Shown: positions 7,592 through 17,114, counted from the first letter of the stretch. The stretch is 64,000 nucleotides of DNA from Pseudomonas putida (GCF_004357765.1 NZ_SMTE01000019.1:1-64000), one strand, 5' to 3'. Numbers and translations are program-made. The notes: generated by a model from the letters alone, not told the origin.

Positions 7592-8740
7592 ATGCTTCGA
7601 CGCAACTGGTTGACCACCCTTGCCGCCGCTGCCGTGTTGCCATTGTTGGCGCATGCGGCGCCTGTCCAGCAGTTTCCCAGCGAGGAAGGCCAGCTCACCG
7701 TCAGTACCATCGCCGATGGCCTGCGAAACCCGTGGGCCCTGGCGTTCCTGCCTGGCGGCAAGGATATGCTGGTGACCGAGCGTGCGGGTAATCTGCGGGT
7801 GATCAGCGCGGAGGGGAAGGTTGGCGCGCCGATCAGTGGGGTGCCCAAGGTCTGGGCCGAAGGCCAGGGCGGCCTGCTGGACGTGGTCCTGTCGCCAGAG
7901 TTCGACAAGGACCGTACCGTCTACCTGTCCTACGCCGAAGCCGGCGACGACGGCAAGGCCGGGACGACGGTGGGGCGCGGCCAGTTGTCGGCAGACCGCG
8001 CCCGGCTGGAGAACTTCAGGGTGATCTTCCGCCAGCAGCCGAAACTGTCGGTGGGTAATCACTTCGGCTCGCGACTGGTATTCGACCGTGACGGCTACCT
8101 GTTCATCGCCCTGGGCGAAAACAACCAGCGTGCTACCGCGCAGGACCTGGACAAGCTGCAAGGCAAGGTAGTGCGCATCCTGCCCGATGGGACGGTGCCC
8201 AAGGACAACCCGTTCGTCGGCCAGCACAATGTGCGCCCGGAGATTTGGTCTTACGGCCACCGCAACCAGCAGGGCGCGGCGCTCAATCCGTGGTCCGGCA
8301 AGCTCTGGACTCATGAGCACGGACCACGCGGCGGCGATGAGATCAACATCCCGCAAGCGGGCAAGAACTACGGCTGGCCGATCGCCACCCACGGGATCAA
8401 TTATTCGATGCTGCCGATTCCCGAGGCCAAGGGTGAGCAAGTCGAAGGCATGGTCGGTCCGCATCATGTCTGGGAGAAGTCGCCGGGTATCAGTGGCATG
8501 GCCTTCTACGACAACCCGACCTTCAAGGCCTGGGACCACGACCTGTTCATCGGCGCCCTGGCCAGCGAGGAACTGATCCGCCTGCAGCTCGATGGCGACA
8601 AGATCGTGCACGAGGAGCGCCTGCTGGGCGAGCTGAAGGCGCGGATCCGCGATGTGCGGGTGGGTCCGGACGGCTATCTGTACCTCCTGACCGATGCCAA
8701 GGATGGAACATTGTTGAAGGTCGGCCTGGAGCAGAATTGA
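7592..8740 (+). CDS. PQQ-dependent aldose sugar dehydrogenase (YliI/Asd type)
   Basis: The 382-residue protein has a signal peptide (LTTLAAAAVLPLLAHA) and a six-bladed beta-propeller of the glucose/sorbosone dehydrogenase family. Family motifs include GLRNPWALAFLPGG, the GNHFGSRLVFDRDGYLF segment with its catalytic-region histidine, GHRNQQGAAL, and WTHEHGPRGGDEIN. Soluble periplasmic members oxidise aldoses with PQQ and calcium and pass electrons to the respiratory chain. The start is set at 7592 (AAAGGA upstream), which removes 35 untypical residues of a longer frame. The substrate cannot be told from sequence. Confidence 0.9.
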   Translation: MLRRNWLTTLAAAAVLPLLAHAAPVQQFPSEEGQLTVSTIADGLRNPWALAFLPGGKDMLVTERAGNLRVISAEGKVGAPISGVPKVWAEGQGGLLDVVLSPEFDKDRTVYLSYAEAGDDGKAGTTVGRGQLSADRARLENFRVIFRQQPKLSVGNHFGSRLVFDRDGYLFIALGENNQRATAQDLDKLQGKVVRILPDGTVPKDNPFVGQHNVRPEIWSYGHRNQQGAALNPWSGKLWTHEHGPRGGDEINIPQAGKNYGWPIATHGINYSMLPIPEAKGEQVEGMVGPHHVWEKSPGISGMAFYDNPTFKAWDHDLFIGALASEELIRLQLDGDKIVHEERLLGELKARIRDVRVGPDGYLYLLTDAKDGTLLKVGLEQN

Positions 8741-8896
8741 GGGTGCCGGTCGGCTGTACCGACGCAGCGTCGGCAAGCTGGATCCTACGGTTGCCGCGAC
8801 GAGCCCTGGGCGACCGTGATGAATGTGCCGGCGGCGGCTTGCCGTCGATAGGGCCAGTGCAGACAATGGAGCCCTCACAGGCCCAGACTGGATGCC

Positions 8897-10000
8897 ATGC
8901 CCACTCCGCAATCGCTCTACCATGAGGCTCTGACCGAGCATGGCTATGTCCGTGACCCTGCCCAGGTCGAGGCGGTCGCCGCGCTGCACGCCTGCTTCGA
9001 GGCACTCGAACAAGGTCATCGTCCCCAGGGGCTGTACCTCTGGGGCCCGGTCGGCCGGGGCAAGACCTGGCTCATGGATCTGTTTTACCGCTGCCTCGAG
9101 ATCCCGGCGCGGCGCCAGCACTTCCATCACTTCATGGCCTGGGTTCATCAGCGCCTGTTCCAGCTAAACGGCACGCCTGACCCTCTCAAGGCCTTGGCGC
9201 GCGAGCTGGCTGGGCAGATCCGGGTGCTCTGTTTCGACGAAATGTTCGTCAGCGACATCGGTGACGCGATCATCCTCGGCCGGCTGTTCCAAGTCCTGTT
9301 CGATCAAGGCGTGGTGATCGTCGCCACCTCCAACCAGCCGCCTGGACAACTCTACAGTGACGGTTTCAACCGGGAGCGTTTTCTGCCAGCGATCGCCGCC
9401 ATCGAGCGCCACATGCAGGTGTTCTCGGTGGCCGGCCCGCAGGACCATCGAACGCACCCGGGACAAGCGCGGCAGCGTTACTGGGTGGCCACTGCCGGAG
9501 ACAGAGGTGCACTTGGGCAGGCGTTCGAGATATTGAGCCATGGCCAAGCCGGAACGGTCGAGCCGCTGGCGATAGGCTCGCGCCAGATCCAGGTCATCAG
9601 GCGCAGCGCTCAGGTGATCTGGTGCCGCTTCGCTCAGCTATGCGAGCAACCTCTGGCAGCGACCGATTTCATGGTGCTGTGCGACCGCTACCAGGCGATC
9701 CTGGTGCAGGATGTACCCGTGTTGGGTGGTCAGCAGCGTGCTGGGCGCATCGCCAGGGGCACCGAGGATGCGGCGGCGCGGGTGGAAGCGGGCGAGCGCG
9801 AACTGCCGATGCTGTCGCCCAAGGACGATGCCGTCCGCCGCTTCATCGCACTCGTGGACGAATGCTATGACCGCCGGGTGGCCCTGTACCTGGAGGCCGA
9901 GGTACCCCTGGAAGCGCTTTACACCCAGGGCTACCTCGCGTTCGCTTATCAGCGCACCCTCAGCCGTCTGCGCGAAATGCAGCTGCAACGCTTCGGTTGA
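8897..10000 (+). CDS. AFG1/ZapE-family ATPase
   Basis: A 367-residue AFG1-like P-loop ATPase. Walker A is GPVGRGKT (residues 50-57) and Walker B is VLCFDE (110-115). The family strand VIVATSNQPPGQLYSDGFNR follows and carries the sensor residues. ZapE binds FtsZ at late division in E. coli, and the mitochondrial relative Lace1/Afg1 helps remove respiratory-chain subunits. Pseudomonads usually carry a main zapE next to rplM or petA, so this is likely a second paralogue; that is an inference because the rest of the genome is not seen. It is preceded by 156 noncoding bases with short GC-rich dyads. Confidence 0.85.
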   Translation: MPTPQSLYHEALTEHGYVRDPAQVEAVAALHACFEALEQGHRPQGLYLWGPVGRGKTWLMDLFYRCLEIPARRQHFHHFMAWVHQRLFQLNGTPDPLKALARELAGQIRVLCFDEMFVSDIGDAIILGRLFQVLFDQGVVIVATSNQPPGQLYSDGFNRERFLPAIAAIERHMQVFSVAGPQDHRTHPGQARQRYWVATAGDRGALGQAFEILSHGQAGTVEPLAIGSRQIQVIRRSAQVIWCRFAQLCEQPLAATDFMVLCDRYQAILVQDVPVLGGQQRAGRIARGTEDAAARVEAGERELPMLSPKDDAVRRFIALVDECYDRRVALYLEAEVPLEALYTQGYLAFAYQRTLSRLREMQLQRFG

Positions 10001-10006
10001 CGTGTC

Positions 10007-11005
10007 TCAGCGGCCGAGCCAGTCGAGCAGAGCCTTGTGGAACTGCTCCGGCTCCTCGATCTGCGGTGCATGGCCCATGCCGGGGAAGATCACCAATTGG
10101 CCTTGGGGAATCAACTTGGCCTCCCGTGGACCCAATTCCTTGTAGTGACCCAGCTGGGCCTTGAGCGCAGGCGAGGCGATATCGCTGCCGATCGCCGTGG
10201 TGTCCTGGTCACCGATCAACAACAGGGTCGGCATTTTCAGGTTGTGGAACTCGTGGTAGACCGGCTGGGTGAAGATCATGTCGTAGATCAGCGCCGAGTT
10301 CCATGCCACCGCTTCATGCCCAGGGCCTTGGTTCAACCCCACCAGCATGTGCACCCAGCGCTCGTACTCGGGCTTCCAGCGCCCGGCGTAGTAGGTCTTG
10401 CGTTCATAGTTACGCACGCCTTCGGCATTGAGCTTGAGCTCGCGCTCGTACCACTGATCCACCGTGCGGTAGGGCACGCCCATGGCTTTCCAGTCCTCCA
10501 GGCCGATCGGGTTGACCATCGCCAGGCGCTCGACCTGCTGCGGGTACATCAACGCGTAGCGAGTGGCCAGCATGCCACCGGTGGAGTGGCCGAGGATCAC
10601 CGCCTGGCCCACGCCCAGCTTCTCGAGCAGGGCGTGGGTGTTGGTCGCCAATTGCTGGAAGCTGTACTGGTAGTGCGCCGGTTTGCTCGAAGTGCAGAAG
10701 CCGATCTGGTCAGGGGCGATCACCCGGTAGCCGGCCTGGCTCAAGGCGTCGATGGTGGTTTCCCAAGTGGCTGCGCAGAAGTTCTTGCCGTGCATCAGCA
10801 CCACGCTGCGACCGTTGGCCTTGCCCTTGGCTGGCACGTCCATGTAGCCCATCTGCAGGTCTTGGCCTTGGGACTTGAAGTCGAAGTGCTTCAATGGATG
10901 GGGGTAGGGGAAGCCTTCTAGCTGTTTGCCATAGGTGGCGGACTCGGCGGCGATGGCGGTGCCTGCCACAAGGCAGGTAAGGGCCAGGGCGGTTGCGCGC
11001 AGCAT
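10007..11005 (-). CDS. Exported alpha/beta hydrolase
   Basis: A 332-residue protein with a signal peptide (residues 1-19, ending AGTAIAA) and an alpha/beta hydrolase fold. The oxyanion loop is LMHGKNF. The nucleophile elbow GHSTGG has Ser141. The acid is probably Asp in LLIGDQDTT and the base is His in GMGHAPQIEEP near the end. Such periplasmic hydrolases are annotated as esterases, epoxide or haloalkane-type enzymes; no specific substrate can be read. GGAG lies 7 bases before the ATG. Its stop is 7 bases from the convergent ATPase stop. Confidence 0.87.
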   Translation of the reverse strand: MLRATALALTCLVAGTAIAAESATYGKQLEGFPYPHPLKHFDFKSQGQDLQMGYMDVPAKGKANGRSVVLMHGKNFCAATWETTIDALSQAGYRVIAPDQIGFCTSSKPAHYQYSFQQLATNTHALLEKLGVGQAVILGHSTGGMLATRYALMYPQQVERLAMVNPIGLEDWKAMGVPYRTVDQWYERELKLNAEGVRNYERKTYYAGRWKPEYERWVHMLVGLNQGPGHEAVAWNSALIYDMIFTQPVYHEFHNLKMPTLLLIGDQDTTAIGSDIASPALKAQLGHYKELGPREAKLIPQGQLVIFPGMGHAPQIEEPEQFHKALLDWLGR

Positions 11006-11081
11006 GGGGGCACTCCGTGTAGGACCATGTAGGAATTTGCGACTGTAACAGCCGGAGGCATTACCTTAACCGGTAAAGGTG

Positions 11082-11519
11082 TTACCAGGGATGAAACCAC
11101 CCCAGGGTGATCATCGCCACGACGCTGTAACGACCCGCCTTGGCCAAGGTCACCAGCAACAGGAAGCGCCAGAAGGGCTCGCGCATGACCCCGGCGATCA
11201 GCGTGAGCGGGTCGCCGATGACCGGCATCCAACTCAGCAGCAGGGACCACTGCCCCCAGCGCCGATATCGCGCCTGGGCGCGGGTGAGTTGCGCCTCACT
11301 GAACGGGAACCAGCGCCGGTGACGCAAGTGCTCGATCGCTCGGCCCAGCAGCCAGTTGACCACCGAGCCGAGCACGTTGCCCGCGGTGGCCACCAGCAGC
11401 AAGGTCAGCCAGGCATCGGGCTGGCGCAACAGCAAACCGACCAGTACGGCTTCCGATTGCAGCGGCAGCAGCGTGGCGGCGCCGAAGGCGCTGAGAAACA
11501 GCGCCCACAGGCTGAGCAT
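11082..11519 (-). CDS. YqaA-type DedA-related membrane protein
   Basis: A 145-residue integral membrane protein with the SNARE-associated/DedA-like core shortened to YqaA length. It has hydrophobic segments (LFLSAFGAATLLPL, LLLVATAGNVLGSVVNWLLGR) and a conserved loop SWMPVIGDPLTLIAGVMREP. DedA proteins act in undecaprenyl-phosphate or lipid carrier flipping and proton-dependent resistance; YqaA members are less studied. The ATG overlaps the TGA of the DUF411 gene (TGATG), so the two are translationally coupled. Confidence 0.87.
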   Translation of the reverse strand: MLSLWALFLSAFGAATLLPLQSEAVLVGLLLRQPDAWLTLLLVATAGNVLGSVVNWLLGRAIEHLRHRRWFPFSEAQLTRAQARYRRWGQWSLLLSWMPVIGDPLTLIAGVMREPFWRFLLLVTLAKAGRYSVVAMITLGWFHPW

Positions 11520-11947
11520 CAATAGTCGGCGACCACGGTGTCCTTGCCATCCTGGGTCACACCGATGACCTGGTAGGCGTCCTTTTGGTCACCCATCTCC
11601 ATGCCTGGCGAGCCCATCGGCATGCCAGGCACGGCGAGGCCCTTGAGGTCGTCGCGGGCCGCCAGTAAGCGGACCTGTTCGGCCGGCACATGGCCCTCGA
11701 CGAATTTGCCGTCGATCACCCCGGTGTGGCACGAGGCCAGACGTGGCGCCACGCCCAGGCGCTGCTTGACGGCGCTCATGTTCGGCTCGACATGGTCGTT
11801 GACGGTGAAGCCGTTGTCGCGCAGGTGGCTGATCCAGGCCTTGCAGCAACCGCAGTTGGGGTCGCGGTAGACATCGATGGTTTGCGCAGCTTGGGCCAGG
11901 GTGGCGACGGCGAGCAGGCCGAGGGTGAACAGCGGTTTGCGCAGCAT
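11519..11947 (-). CDS. DUF411 periplasmic metal-binding protein
   Basis: A 142-residue protein with a signal peptide (FTLGLLAVATLAQA) and a CGCC motif (Cys32, Cys34, Cys35 in DPNCGCCKAW) typical of DUF411. The conserved SCHTG follows, and a methionine-rich tail MPMGSPGMEMG resembles periplasmic copper sites. Members sit in copper/cadmium resistance loci and are thought to bind Cu. The start at 11947 has AAGGAG before it; a longer frame to 12013 adds no signal peptide. It is the first gene of a coupled pair with yqaA. Copper binding is an inference from motifs. Confidence 0.88.
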   Translation of the reverse strand: MLRKPLFTLGLLAVATLAQAAQTIDVYRDPNCGCCKAWISHLRDNGFTVNDHVEPNMSAVKQRLGVAPRLASCHTGVIDGKFVEGHVPAEQVRLLAARDDLKGLAVPGMPMGSPGMEMGDQKDAYQVIGVTQDGKDTVVADY

Positions 11948-12020
11948 GGCGGCTCCTTGGATGGCATGACCGATCGGGTGACGGCCGGCAGCATAGCGCA
12001 GGTGCCGGCCCATTGCCCGT

Positions 12021-13346
12021 TTATGCTGGGGCAGGCAGTTCGCGCATGAGCAGTGCGAACTTCAGTGGCACCTGCTCGGGAATCGGCAGGTAGACCACGT
12101 GACCATCGCCCGGCGCCACCATTGCCGGCTGGTGCTTCATGTCGCGCAGATGGTCCAGTTCGAAATGATAGTTGCCGTAGGGGGTCATCAACTCCAGCTG
12201 ATCGCCGACCGCAAAGCGGTTTTTGACCCGTACCTCAGCCAGCCCGTCGACCCGTTCTCCGGTCAGTTCGCCGACGAACTGCTGGTACTCGGAGACCGAG
12301 TTGCCGCGCTGGTAGTTCTGGTATTCGTCATGCACATGGCGGCGCAGGAAGCCTTCGGTGTAGCCGCGCTGGGCGAGCGACTCGAGGTTGAGCATCAGGC
12401 CCCGATCGAACGGTCGACCCGCGGCGGCATCGTCGATGGCCTGGCGATAGGACTGCACGGCCCGGGCGCAGTAGAAGTGCGATTTGGTGCGTCCTTCGAT
12501 CTTCAGTGAATGCACGCCCATGTGCAGCAAACGCTCGACGTGCTGGACGGCCCGCAGGTCCTTGGCGTTCATGATGTAGGTGCCGTGCTCGTCCTCGAAG
12601 GCCGGCATGCTGTCGCCTGGACGGCTGCTTTCCTGCAGCAGGAACACCTGATCGGTGGGCGTGCCCAGGCCCAGGGTCGGCTCCACCTGTCGGACGATAT
12701 CGCCGGTGACGGTCTCGGTGGCGGGGGTCGCATCGTACTTCCAGCGGCAGGCGTTGGTGCAACTGCCCTGATTGGCGTCACGCCTGTTCAGGTAGCCCGA
12801 AAGCAGGCAGCGACCGGAATAGGCCATGCACAGCGCGCCATGGACGAAGACCTCCAGCTCCATGTCCGGTACGTGCTGGCGGATCTCCGCGATTTCCTCC
12901 AGCGACAGCTCGCGTGAAAGGATCACCCTGCTCAGCCCGAGTTGCTGCCAGAACTGCACACTGGCCCAGTTCACCGTGTTGGCTTGCACCGACAGGTGCA
13001 CCGGCATCTGCGGGAAGTGCTGGCGCACCAACATGATCAGCCCTGGATCGGACATGATCAGCGCATCCGGTCCCATGCCGATCACTGGCGCCAGGTCCTT
13101 GAGAAAGGTTTTCAGCTTGGCGTTGTGCGGGGCGATGTTGACCACCACGTAGAAACGCTTGCCCAGGGCGTGCGCCTCGTCGATACCCTGAGCCAGGTTG
13201 GCATGGTCGAATTCGTTGTTGCGCACCCGCAGGCTGTAGCGCGGCTGGCCGGCGTAGACCGCATCGGCACCGTAGGCGAAAGCGTAGCGCAGAGTCTTGA
13301 GGCTGCCCGCGGGAGCCAGCAGTTCGGGTTTGGCGAGGGAGGTCAT
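12021..13346 (-). CDS. trhP: U32-family tRNA U34 5-hydroxylation protein
   Basis: The 441-residue protein matches the U32 'peptidase' group closest to YegQ/TrhP, which with prephenate and Fe-S chemistry makes 5-hydroxyuridine at tRNA wobble position 34. Visible features are the N-terminal barrel start PELLAPAGSLKTLRYA and the U32 signature at about residues 165-202 with Cys173, Cys180, Cys196 and Cys200, the likely Fe-S ligands. Length matches YegQ (about 450). The ATG at 13346 is chosen because upstream residues are not family-like. A role as a true protease is unlikely. RlhA, the 23S rRNA paralogue, is longer, so TrhP is preferred. Confidence 0.87.
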   Translation of the reverse strand: MTSLAKPELLAPAGSLKTLRYAFAYGADAVYAGQPRYSLRVRNNEFDHANLAQGIDEAHALGKRFYVVVNIAPHNAKLKTFLKDLAPVIGMGPDALIMSDPGLIMLVRQHFPQMPVHLSVQANTVNWASVQFWQQLGLSRVILSRELSLEEIAEIRQHVPDMELEVFVHGALCMAYSGRCLLSGYLNRRDANQGSCTNACRWKYDATPATETVTGDIVRQVEPTLGLGTPTDQVFLLQESSRPGDSMPAFEDEHGTYIMNAKDLRAVQHVERLLHMGVHSLKIEGRTKSHFYCARAVQSYRQAIDDAAAGRPFDRGLMLNLESLAQRGYTEGFLRRHVHDEYQNYQRGNSVSEYQQFVGELTGERVDGLAEVRVKNRFAVGDQLELMTPYGNYHFELDHLRDMKHQPAMVAPGDGHVVYLPIPEQVPLKFALLMRELPAPA

Positions 13347-13477
13347 GACGCACCGGGAGGTAAAGGCGCGGATGCTAGAACGTCGGGAGCTCAGGTGCAT
13401 TGACCTGAATCAAGTGGGCGATGGCACTTTTTCGATGACACCGAGCACTAATGTTCCAGGACATTCAAGGAACGCCC

Positions 13478-14542
13478 ATGAACGAAACCTCGCTGCAGAA
13501 CAAAGCACTGGCTGTGCTTCTGGCCCTGGTGACCATCGCCTTCGTGTGGATCATGCTGCCGTACTACGGGGCGATTTTCTGGGCGGTGATCCTGGGCATC
13601 CTGTTTGCGCCGTTGCAACGCAAGTTGCTGGTGCGACTGGGCCGGCGGCGCAACCTCGCGGCGTTGGTGACCCTGTGCATCTGCCTGCTGATTGCGGTAT
13701 TGCCAGTCGCGGTCATCAGCGCCTTGCTGGTGCAGGAAGGCGCCTCGCTGTACCAGCGCATCGAAAGTGGTCAGCTGGACATCGCCGGCTACATCGAACA
13801 CGGCAAGGATATGCTGCCGGCATTCGTGCAGAACGCCCTGGACCGCATGGGCATGGGCAATCTCGATGGCCTGCGCGAGAACGTCACCCAATGGGCTACG
13901 CAGGGTAGCCAGGTTTTGGCCGGCAAGGCATTCAGCTTCGGCCAGGGCACGTTCGAGCTGATGGTGAGCCTGGGCGTGATGCTGTATCTGCTGTTCTTCT
14001 TCCTGCGCGAAGGTGCCGAGGTAGCGCGTCGGGTCCGTCTGGCCGTCCCGCTGCCCGAACAGCAGAAGCGTCGACTGCAGCTCAAGTTCAGCCGGGTGGT
14101 GCGGGCGACTGTCAAGGGTAACGTGCTGGTGGCGGTGACCCAGGGCGCCTTGGGTGGATTCATCTTCTGGGTGTTGGACATTCCCAGCGCGTTGGTCTGG
14201 GCGGTGCTGATGGCTTTCCTGTCGTTGCTGCCGGCGGTGGGGGCAGGAATCATCTGGGCACCGGTGGCCGCGTATTTCCTGCTGACCGGGGCGATTCTGC
14301 AAGGGGTGATCCTGACCGCCTTCGGTGTGCTGGTGATTGGCCTGGTGGACAATCTGCTACGACCGATTCTGGTGGGCAAGGATACGCGCATGCCTGATTA
14401 CCTGATCCTGGTATCGACCCTGGGCGGCCTGGCGGTATTCGGGCTCAACGGTTTCGTGATCGGACCGCTGATCGCTGCGCTGTTCCTGTCCAGCTGGGCG
14501 ATCTTCGCTTCCACCAAGCCGCAAGTGCAGTTGCCGCAATAG
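13478..14542 (+). CDS. AI-2E family transporter (TqsA/PerM-like permease)
   Basis: A 354-residue polytopic membrane protein of the UPF0118/AI-2E group. Two N-terminal helix pairs (about residues 7-80) come first. A soluble amphipathic region follows (about 80-150), then the C-terminal helices with conserved segments ALWAVLMAFLSLLPAVGAGIIW-like and GLVDNLLRPILVGKDTRMPDYLILVSTLGG. The family includes autoinducer-2 exporters and Na+/H+ antiporters, so the transported solute is open. AAGGAA lies before the ATG at 13478. It is convergent with the second TonB receptor. Confidence 0.9.
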   Translation: MNETSLQNKALAVLLALVTIAFVWIMLPYYGAIFWAVILGILFAPLQRKLLVRLGRRRNLAALVTLCICLLIAVLPVAVISALLVQEGASLYQRIESGQLDIAGYIEHGKDMLPAFVQNALDRMGMGNLDGLRENVTQWATQGSQVLAGKAFSFGQGTFELMVSLGVMLYLLFFFLREGAEVARRVRLAVPLPEQQKRRLQLKFSRVVRATVKGNVLVAVTQGALGGFIFWVLDIPSALVWAVLMAFLSLLPAVGAGIIWAPVAAYFLLTGAILQGVILTAFGVLVIGLVDNLLRPILVGKDTRMPDYLILVSTLGGLAVFGLNGFVIGPLIAALFLSSWAIFASTKPQVQLPQ

Positions 14543-14558
14543 GGCTGCGTTGCAGCCC
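14542..14558. terminator. Possible terminator hairpin between convergent genes
   Basis: A perfect 7-bp stem with a 3-base loop (GGGCTGC-GTT-GCAGCCC) begins at the stop codon of the AI-2E gene and lies 14 bases before the convergent TonB receptor stop. It lacks a T tract on either side, so it may be only a transcript-end stabiliser. Confidence 0.35.
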
Positions 14559-14571
14559 AGTGCGGCTTGGT

Positions 14572-16635
14572 TCAGCGGAAACTGTAGGAAACCCCGGCGT
14601 ACACGCCGAAACCTTCTCCTGGCGTGGAGCGGGCGACATCCTGGCCGGCGTCGTCGTAGCCGGGCGTTACTGTCGCCGCATAACGTTTGTTGGTCAGGTT
14701 GCGCAGGTCGAGCCAGGTCTGCCAGTCCTGCTTCGGCGAGTCCCAGCCCAGGCGCGCACCGAGCAAGGTGTAGGCATCGGCGTGATAGCTGTTGGCGTAG
14801 TCGACCTGGACCTTCGATGCCATTTGCGTGTTGATCCCCGCGTAGAAGCCGCTGGGCCACTCGTAACGCAGCTCTGCCTGATAGTAATGCATGGGTATGC
14901 CTGGCAGGCGGTTGTCACCGAACTGATCGTCGTCGCGATAATGGAAGTCGCTGAAAGTATAGGCCTGGCGCAGGCTCAACCGGCCTGTGCCCGGCTGCTC
15001 CCACAATGTGCTGTCCAGACCGGCTTCGACGCCCTGGTGCACGGTTGGGCTGGCATTGAATTCCTTCGCCGGCATGCCTTGGACGATTTCCGCGAGCAGC
15101 AGCTCATGGCGCACCTGCGAGTAATACCAGGCCAGGTCCCACCGGCCCAGCAGCGAATCACCGCGGGCTCCCAGTTCAAGGGTGGTGGCGGTCTGGTTCT
15201 GCATCTCGATCGGTTGTGTGGCGACCGGGGAACTCCAGATCAGTGCCCAGGGGTGTGGCGGCTCCACCGAGCGACTGAGGTTGCCGTATATCTGCAACTG
15301 GGGGCTGATGTCGTAGCGTAGGCCCAGACGAGGGGCGTAGTCCCAGTCATGCTGGCTGACCTTGCCGCCATTATCAGGCCAGGTGACGGCGCTTTCGCGG
15401 CGGGTATAGACCATCGCCAGGCCGCTGGTCAGCCACAGGTCGGGTATCAGCTCCAGGTCATTGCCGATGTGCACTACGGTATCCGAACCCTGGTAGGTGA
15501 AGTCGCGGCTACGTGGGCCGAACACGTCGCCGCTGCGGGCGAACTGCGAGGCGCCGCTGTTGGGCAGGTGCTTGGTGGTGCGCCATCCGACCGTGGTTTT
15601 GCTGTCATGACCGAACAGGGTGTCGCGGCGAACATAATTCAACGTACCGCTGACATCGCTATAGGCGACCTTCAGGCGCATCGGTCCCTCGCGAAGGTCC
15701 ATCGGGTAGTCGTGATAGACCAGCCCGGCTTCGAGCCGCGAGTCGTCCTCCAGGTAGAACGTGGTCTTGTTCGCCACCCAGGTGCTGCCCGGTTGCGGAC
15801 GGCTGTCGTCACGGGACAGATAGGCAGCGTTGGCGGCGCGCGGATCGTGCTTGATCTGCTGTTTGGTCAGACGTCCGGCCAGGTCGTTCTCGGTTTCCCG
15901 GTAACGCAGGTAGAAGCGGGTTTCCAGGTTGGGGTTGAAACGGTAGCCAACGTTGGCGGCGATGCCCTTGGCGCTGCCGCTGCTGTGTTCCTGATAGCCG
16001 TCATACTCCGAGTCGGTCAGCGCCACGTAATAATCGAGGTTGCCCAGCACTTGGCCGGAGCTGATATGGCGGTGCTGGTAGCCGCGACTGCCGACTTCGT
16101 AACGCAGTTGCAAGGGAGCGGCATCGTAGCCGGTGTGGGTCACGTAGTTGATCGCCCCGCCCAGCGCCAGGGCGCCCTGGTCGAAACCGTTGGCGCCACG
16201 CAACACTTCGGCGCGGCTCAGCCAAAGGGGCTCGAACAGTTCGTAAGGGGTACCACCGGGGCCGGTCAGGGGCAGGCCGTCGAACATTGTGTACACACCG
16301 GAGCCGTGGGCGCCGGGCGCCCGGTTGATGCCCGAGCCACGGATCGACAGCTTGATCCCGTCGTTGCCCGCCGATTGGGCGAACACCCCCGGCTGATAGG
16401 CCAGTACGTCCTGGTTGCTGGCAACCCGACCTTGCCCCACGCGGTGCATGTCGATCAGGTTGCTGCCACCCGGCACTTGCTGAAGACGTGCGCGGACATC
16501 ATCCATTTCGCTCTGCTGCTCATCGTTGATCAACACCTGGCCCAGCTCAATCGCGGGTGCCGCCCACGCGGGCTGGCCAGCCGTGAACAGGGCCAGCAGG
16601 CCAAGACGGGACGAGAGTGGCAAAACGGGACGCAT
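14572..16635 (-). CDS. TonB-dependent receptor without signalling domain
   Basis: A 687-residue outer-membrane receptor. It has a signal peptide (SSRLGLLALFTAGQPAWA), a plug (about residues 35-165, with LSIRGSGINRAPGAHGSGVYTMFDGLPLTG split by the usual loops, then VLRGANGFDQGALALGGAINYVTHTG) and a beta-barrel ending YAGVSYSFR. There is no STN domain and no adjacent sigma/anti-sigma pair, so it is a plain importer. It resembles FecA-like or uncharacterised ferric-chelate receptors; the ligand is not identifiable. GGAG lies before the ATG. The upstream 230 bases hold no clear Fur box. Confidence 0.88.
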   Translation of the reverse strand: MRPVLPLSSRLGLLALFTAGQPAWAAPAIELGQVLINDEQQSEMDDVRARLQQVPGGSNLIDMHRVGQGRVASNQDVLAYQPGVFAQSAGNDGIKLSIRGSGINRAPGAHGSGVYTMFDGLPLTGPGGTPYELFEPLWLSRAEVLRGANGFDQGALALGGAINYVTHTGYDAAPLQLRYEVGSRGYQHRHISSGQVLGNLDYYVALTDSEYDGYQEHSSGSAKGIAANVGYRFNPNLETRFYLRYRETENDLAGRLTKQQIKHDPRAANAAYLSRDDSRPQPGSTWVANKTTFYLEDDSRLEAGLVYHDYPMDLREGPMRLKVAYSDVSGTLNYVRRDTLFGHDSKTTVGWRTTKHLPNSGASQFARSGDVFGPRSRDFTYQGSDTVVHIGNDLELIPDLWLTSGLAMVYTRRESAVTWPDNGGKVSQHDWDYAPRLGLRYDISPQLQIYGNLSRSVEPPHPWALIWSSPVATQPIEMQNQTATTLELGARGDSLLGRWDLAWYYSQVRHELLLAEIVQGMPAKEFNASPTVHQGVEAGLDSTLWEQPGTGRLSLRQAYTFSDFHYRDDDQFGDNRLPGIPMHYYQAELRYEWPSGFYAGINTQMASKVQVDYANSYHADAYTLLGARLGWDSPKQDWQTWLDLRNLTNKRYAATVTPGYDDAGQDVARSTPGEGFGVYAGVSYSFR

Positions 16636-16865
16636 CGAACAGCTCCAGGCAAAGGTGTGTTAGGGCAGTGGCGTTGTGACGAGCGAAGTGCCCGGTAAAG
16701 CACGCGCTGTCCTGCTTAATTGGCAGACGTGAATGGAAACGGATTTGTAGGAGGTCGCTTTACAAGCTGCACGAGTGGAGCCCAGACCTTGGGCTACGTA
16801 AGTTGGTGCTTACCGCGGCGGCTCCTTAGCCCGCCGCTACCGGCAATGACTTGTGGAGGCTGATG

Positions 16866-17114
16866 ATGAGTACCAACCTACAACCGACGGCCGAGCATCC
16901 AGCAGAGTTGCCCATTCGCCTGACACCCCGTGAGGAGAAGGTGCTGCTGTGGTGTGCCTATGGCAAAAGCTCTTGGGAGATCGGACAGATCCTGGAATGC
17001 AAGGAATCCACGGTGAACTTCCATGTCGGCAACATTCTGCGCAAATTCGACGTTTCCACGCGGGTTGCTGCAGTAATCAAGGCCATCCGCTATGGCATGC
17101 TCGCCGAGGATTGA
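16866..17114 (+). CDS. Stand-alone LuxR-type helix-turn-helix regulator
   Basis: An 82-residue protein made up almost only of a LuxR/GerE DNA-binding domain (about residues 17-80). It begins LTPREEKVLLWCAYGKSSWEIGQ and continues with the recognition helix in KESTVNFHVGNILRKF. The wording is that of quorum-sensing LuxR C-termini, but no autoinducer domain is present. The ATG at 16866 has GGAGG 6-7 bases upstream; an ATG three bases earlier is equally possible. The next gene, a phage gpL-like gene, starts 5 bases after the stop, so the two form one transcript. Confidence 0.85.
   Translation: MSTNLQPTAEHPAELPIRLTPREEKVLLWCAYGKSSWEIGQILECKESTVNFHVGNILRKFDVSTRVAAVIKAIRYGMLAED

Noticed and set aside
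8746-8775. Short GC dyads after the sugar dehydrogenase gene as a terminator
   Set aside because: The arms overlap one another and no T tract follows.
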